Shown here: positions 58,701 to 64,000 of the stretch, piece by piece | Position numbering within the stretch: position 1 is the stretch's first letter | How the letters are laid out: each line of letters begins with the position of its first letter | Assembly (NCBI GenBank): GCA_017893485.1 | Contig: CM030368.1 | Coordinates: 107,391,549-107,455,548, forward strand | Reading direction: 5' to 3' | Origin: Hemerocallis citrina | Lineage: Eukaryota; Streptophyta; Magnoliopsida; Asparagales; Asphodelaceae | DNA: 64,000 nt | Program-made: the position numbers and the translations under genes | The notes under the pieces: generated by a model | What the model saw: only the letters and a program-made list of their open reading frames with translations | The model's database searches: none | What the model was told of the DNA's origin: nothing

Positions 58701-60754
58701 TAATGTAAACATATACCCACTTACTAATTTCATCAATTATCACATCACGAGTCAATATCATAATATATATATCACAAACATCCACCACACATGCAGGTTT
58801 CCAAGAAAAGGGGTCAAAATCACCTGTCTCCTCTAATTAAATCTCATAATATCAAATTATAGCATACTAGCTCATACACCATGTTCCATGTAAGTAAAAT
58901 CACCTATAAGGGTCTATATGCCCCAAAACATGCACAAAACATGCACTATAATTACACGGGTTTCCAAAACATGATCACAATCACTAATTTCGTCTAATTA
59001 CATCTTATAACATCCATCCATAGCATGCTAGCCCATACACAAGGCTCCGCATATACAAATTACCTATATCGGCCTATATACCCAAAAACATGCACAAAAC
59101 ATGCACGGGATAAAAAAAAGCATAAACAATTTAATATATTTAGTTTTTATACATCAACACATCACATTAACCCATAATATTAGTTTTATATACTTAAAAT
59201 AGTTAATTTCACCAAATATCTCAAAAACCCATTTTTGGGTTCCAAAAATCCGTATTTTCATTGAAAATCAATTTTTAGCATAACTTCTATAAAATATATT
59301 AGAAAGCCACGAAATTTGGCCACAATATAAAATATATATAGATACAACATACTCACCTGACGGATCGAGCAAACGATGTCCCACGTCCGTCCGGTAGCCA
59401 GTCGAAGTTCAACTTTTTCCACCTAATTGGAAAATTATAGGATCGATTAGCATAAAACTCAAAACTCGACCTACGGACCTCCAAATTCAAATCCGTCTTC
59501 ACTCACATGTCACAAATGACATAAGTAGGTGAGCTACGTCGACGGATTTCAAATTCGAACCCCAATACAAGAACTCACAAATTGATCGGAGGCTTGCTAA
59601 TAAGAAAATTCCCTATCTCCTAATTTCTTTAATCCCTTCTTCCTAATTTCTCAAATTAGGGTTAATAACAATAGTAAAACCCAATTACACCTCCGAATTC
59701 ATCAAATTCTCACCTAAGTCTCGCTCGGGCATTTTACCGAACACCCCCGGCATGCATAATACACATACACTCTTTCTCATTCGATTTGATTGAGAATTAA
59801 ACCTACAAAACTCATCCTAAATTCCTATTAATACTTTCATAATATGCTACACCCTCATATGCATTTTATACAATTATTAGGATCGAGTTTCCTACCCGAT
59901 TTCATAAACCCTATAATCCGAGTTTATGCCAAAATCACCACTCCCCATTTTATTCTAATGGCTCACTACAATTTTTACTACCATACAAGAGATAATTCTC
60001 ATATATATAACTCTATTTTACAAATCCAAAACCCTAATTTATCAACAACCTATAAAATCTCCAGGAACTTACTAATTTCTTGCCTCTACTATTCCCAACC
60101 TCTTCTAATCTCCCCACCATAATATTCCTACTCAATAGAAATTAAACACACTTAATTTTATACAAATAAATAAAATAGGGTATACCTTTTCGGAGTTATT
60201 TCTCCAAATCGATGCTACCACGGTGTAGAGGATCCTTCAATTAGTCATCCCCCCAAAATAATTCAAAAATCATGAAGGATTTGAGTGGATTTGGGAGGGA
60301 GAGAGAAGGGCCGGATTGGGTTCGGTTTTGATGGGAGAAAGGAACGGGAAGGAAAGGAAAGAAAGGAAGAAGGAAAAATGGGGGGGGGGGGGGAATAATA
60401 AAAATATATTATATATTAATAATAAGAATAAGGGATATTTACATATAAACCCTCCCCATCCAAAATATTACAATTAAACCCCCAACTCTTTTCTATAATA
60501 ATACAAACAATACGAAACACATTAAAATTATCTTATGATAATCCCCTATAATGATAAAATAAAATAAACTATATTTCTTCACACAAAATCTCAACTCTTA
60601 ACTCTAATATAATAATAATACCAATCTACCACAAATATGCAATACCAGTATCAATATTAAAATTAAATAAAATAAGATGTCACTTAAAATAATTCTCACC
60701 CCTACAAAATATAAAAGTTAATATTTTCGGTATTTTAAAATCCGAGGTGTTACA
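55748..60754 (-). mobile_element. 5007-bp solo LTR
   Basis: TGTAACACCCCAA...CCGAGGTGTTACA, ends complementary over nine bases, flanked by a perfect 5-bp duplication CTACC (55743-55747, 60755-60759). No gag, pol or primer site in 5 kb. Probably minus orientation, because the GA/CT-rich leader and poly-G run near 60300-60395 resemble the U3/R side of other copies here. Long AT-rich stretches (56480-57880, 58380-59340) hold nothing I can name. Contains a 56-57-bp tandem array and two copies of a CCAAGGCAGGTAGTTCCCACC unit (near 56831 and 57511). Confidence 0.82.
57905..58215. repeat. 56-57-bp tandem array with internal hairpins
   Basis: About five units around CCCCAGATAAACTGGGTACT at 57937, 57993, 58050, 58137 and 58193, with one 87-bp step. 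Most units contain the inverted repeat CCCAG...CTGGG; others carry AAGCCGATAGCTTGG. The 94-codon ORF over it (57896-58177) is a repeat artefact. Confidence 0.9.
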
Positions 60755-60759
60755 CTACC

Positions 60760-63505
60760 CCTCTCCGTTGCACCCCTCCGACAGTCGTGACCTCGCCGCT
60801 GTGCTGCCCTTGGTTATCCCCTGCCGTGCCCCCCTACAGCCCCGAGTCCAGAGCCCCGCTTCTCCCCTTCTCCGACAGCAGCACTGAAGCCAACAGCAGC
60901 CACCTCAGCCCCCATGTGCCACAGCGACTCCTCTGTGCTTCCCCTCCCGGTCGCGACCACCCCACGACAGCAAGACCAGACACCGACTGCCTTTGTTCTT
61001 GGGTTTGGGCTTGCGTCGATCTCGTGTAATTAAGTTCGTGTGCTTGTGGTCGTAGTTCTTTGTTCGTGGTTCGTGTTTCGTGATTCGTTCATTCATCGTG
61101 TTCGTTTCAGAAATCCGTTCCCGTTATTCTTGTTCTTGTTTCGGGATGATATGGAATAACTTAGGGATGACCACTTCTTGTTGTATACATGCATGTTGTT
61201 TGTATGATATCGTGTGCTTGGTTGTGTCACTTGTAGTATACTCATAGTAGACTTATAAAATACCCTATACCATATTGCTTGGACATCTAGTATACCATAT
61301 TTCATATTTTGTTATGAGTTGGATGAGTTTCGTATGAACTAGTTGGTTTTGTGCATGAAGAATATTTTCTGTTTTGCCGATTCCCCATTTTGTTCAGTAT
61401 TTTAGACCATATTAAGGTCAGTATATGAAAATTATTTTTGAATATGAATTATATAGAATTCGGTCTACTTTCCAGATGTTCTGACAGATCTCAGTTTCGA
61501 TTTATGAGTTGCGAGTTATGACTATTTTACTAAATATGTGTTTGAAATTCCAGATCCAGTTTTATATGAATTCAGTATGGTAAACTATTTTTCTACTGAT
61601 CTTATAGATAATATTTTGATCCAATATTTTGCTGGTTACAACTAGACTTGATTGGGATTAACCCCTAAATTTTGTGGATTTAATTGATAACATTTATACA
61701 CTATTCTATGCTTACAAACAACTACTATACATGCAGAATTTTCATACTGTTCAGTAAGGATACTTAATTTTGACCTGATTCTATTTGTTGTTTATAAAAA
61801 CTTCATGAAATAAATTTTTAGCCTACTGTATCTATTTTATCACCCTTTTGATGGATCTGGATTTCAATTTATATTTTGTGAGATATTGCTGTTTCAGTAC
61901 TGCTATGTTTATAATTCCAGATTTACAAAACTGCTGTATCTTGCTGCTTTCTGATTTTCATTGAGTATTCTATCTATGTTGGAAAATTATGAAACTTTAT
62001 ATTCTTATACTAAACATACTAGGGTGTACCCCAGATTTTTCGTGGATTTAATCAGTAAGTTTTTATGCCATTTTCCTGTTTATGAATACAAACTTCTGAA
62101 ATCTGGCTGAACACGTTTTCTGAAAATAAATATTTTTTGAGTCCTATTGTTGTGAAACACCATATGACTTATATAGGTTTGTTGGATTCGGAAAAGAGTC
62201 TATTTTCCAGATTTTCTGACGGATCCGGGTTTGCACATTTGTAGCAACGGAAATTCCAGATTTAGTGCAGTACTGTCTTGCTGTCCTGAACTATAATTTT
62301 CGTTGGTCTATCCTTTTATGTGTTGTCTTTCATCTGTACATGTTTATCTTTCAACCTGAACCTGTTACCTGTTGATGCCATGTTATTTTTGCCCTGTTTG
62401 TGACACATACCTGCCTGTCTGATAATAATAACAAAATAACCAAGCCGGGGTTAAGGAAAAGATCTAGTAGTTGATAATATAGAAATGTGTACTTGGAAGG
62501 GGGTCCGTGTTTCCTACAGGATTATCTGCTATGTGTTCATGACTACATGATACAAGACTCTGTCTGTCTGATTACCTAACTGCACACTTCCCTATAGGAA
62601 GGTGTACTCAGAAGAGAACCCGTAGGTTCTATCTGTCTGTCTGGATCTGCATCTGATATCTGTCTGTCTGATACCTGAGTACACGGCCCTATAAAATCTG
62701 CTACGAAATCTAAACGAAACTATTTGAATGTAGCAACCATGTGATAAAAGTTTGGGATGCATGAAGTTTTACCTAGATTTTAATAACACAAGACCTGTAA
62801 TAACATGACATCTGTTATCTGTTTGACTGTTACATACTACTGGACATCTGTTACCTATTTACCTGTATCTGTTATCTGTATACCTGTCTGCATGACACTT
62901 GACATCTGTTACATATCACATGTACCTGTTAGCATACCATGTTACTTGATTCTGTTTTCTGATTCATGTTAGACATTTTGTTTTGCTCTGTCATATCTAT
63001 TCCATGCTATGTTGTTTCTGTTGTTATTTTATATCTGTTTATTTTATTCCTGTACTTGTGCCCGCACTACAAGCGGCCCGTAACTTGCATTGACGGGCGT
63101 TTTGTTTTCTTTTCCTCTTCCTGTAATTTATTAAATTGCAGATTTTGGAGATCAGCTGCCAGATGGTGTAGGTGATTTGAGGTTCTAGTTGCTGGAGTTT
63201 TGTTATATTTACTTTCCTTCTATTTTTGAATAAATGTATTTGCTACATGAATATTGGGCAATGTGACCCAGAATTATTGACTTGTTCAGATCAGGTTTAC
63301 TTGAGATTATTGAATTTTGTTTCAAGTAAATTTTGTTGGTATTGATTCATATATGCATGCGTGGTTGACTTCTCTTGCTTCCTACTCTGATTATTCCTGT
63401 GAATGTTGTAAAGATCCTGACAGCTTATGGAAGATGAAAATCATTCGCTAGACTTAGTCACGTATCTGTATTCCGTATTCTCTTTTTAGGAAGCAGGGCG
63501 TGACA
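60760..63505 (+). mobile_element. Group A LTR (F), second part
   Basis: Resumes with the GC-rich leader (60760-61010) and follows 33100-36004, with the ACCTG/TCTGTC repeat tract at 62510-62930, to GCAGGGCGTGACA at 63505. No primer site follows. Confidence 0.88.
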
Positions 63506-64000
63506 TCTAGATCGTTGATTGAACAAACGATTGTTGACGGCCGATGAACCTGCAAAAAGCCTGAAACACCAGGGATGGCCCCGGCGACAGACCCTCCGAA
63601 GCTCAAGTCAGAATCAGAAAGAGAGAAATTGCATATTACCTTCTTACTGAGGATGAGGGAAGGTATTTATAGACTTGAGAAATAGTTTAGGATATTGACA
63701 TGGATCCATTAGATTAATATGAATCCTTTATCTATAGTTTGATTCTCCCCCTTTAGAGATAAGACTCTCTTGTATCTGGATCAGAGATTTAACTCACAAT
63801 CCTCATGGGCAGGATCTCTCATAGTGGACCTAATCTGTCACTTTCAATGGGCATAAAAGCGGCCCATATTATTGTAGATGAGCCTGAATAAGGCCCGGAC
63901 CTGTTAAATAAACTCATTATGATTAATCTGACTATAGAAGCTTTAAGATCTGTGCTAAAATCGTACGGCCCTGATTTGCTTCGATTTTACGATTATCAAT
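63506..64000 (-). mobile_element. Probable 5' LTR or leader of the Tat-type element
   Basis: The flank of LTR F resumes here. On the minus strand a TATA-like CTATAAATACCTTCC near 63665 is followed by a leader-like region (GACTTGAGCTTCGGAGGGTC). In context with the minus-strand Tat Gag at 53641-54872 it fits the 5' part of the same element. No coding sequence seen; the far end is outside the window. Confidence 0.45.

Overview
This window looks like a repeat-filled intergenic stretch of a large flowering-plant (angiosperm) genome. I found no intact host gene. Nearly every stretch I can assign belongs to long-terminal-repeat (LTR) retrotransposons of the Ty3/Gypsy superfamily. Most are chromoviruses resembling the Tekay/del lineage: very long LTRs of 3.2-3.8 kb, TGTAA...TTACA-type ends, initiator-tRNA-Met primer sites (TGGTATCAGAGCC), double zinc-knuckle Gag, integrase followed by a chromodomain. 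One Tat-lineage Gag remnant, one CACTA DNA transposon and several solo LTRs are mixed in. Two LTR groups recur: group A (TGTAACCC...GTGACA, about 3.6 kb) and group D (TGTAACRYCC...GTTACA, 3.2-3.8 kb). I cannot name the species.

Layout. 1-4955: 3' part of a minus-strand group A element (LTR plus broken integrase/chromodomain). 4956-19652: an almost complete minus-strand group D element with chromodomain, integrase, RT/RNase H, protease, gag, primer site and 5' LTR. Its 5' LTR is split by a 5333-bp CACTA transposon (13596-18928, 3-bp CAT duplication) that carries four exons of a plant K+/H+ antiporter (KEA) gene. 19653-26692: a minus-strand group A LTR split by a 3.8-kb group D LTR. 26693-36385: small fragments, then a plus-strand group A gag-pol pseudogene. 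It is interrupted by a 1709-bp solo LTR, ends in a complete LTR, and that LTR is itself followed by a primer site and a second gag start (tandem LTR structure). 36386-42611: one full and one partial plus-strand group D LTR, the second holding a 475-bp mini-LTR. 42612-44970: minus-strand group A gag/protease remnant with primer site and LTR end. 44971-50930: a plus-strand group A LTR cut by another 3.8-kb LTR plus primer site. 51060-55211: a minus-strand LTR and a Tat-type gag remnant. 55212-63505: a plus-strand group A LTR split by a 5007-bp solo LTR with a perfect CTACC duplication. 63506-64000: probably the 5' part of the Tat-type element.

Most notable. In three elements (minus 9239-9325, plus 27510-27655, minus 42731-42843) the Gag zinc-knuckle region and the protease are separated by a short AT/T-rich segment that looks like a spliceosomal intron. 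Each has an in-frame stop inside. In the best-preserved copy a canonical GT-AG, phase-1 removal joins Gag to protease in frame. This suggests that unspliced RNA makes Gag and spliced RNA makes Gag-Pol, a layout known from Ogre/Tat elements but one I do not know from Tekay-type chromoviruses. A second candidate intron (10368-10510) would join an acidic/coiled-coil N-terminal segment to the same Gag.

Other structures worth a look: paired tRNA-like A-box/B-box units at a conserved place and spacing in three group D LTRs, a conserved GC-type splice-donor motif in five group A LTRs, and several LTR-borne arrays of short hairpins.
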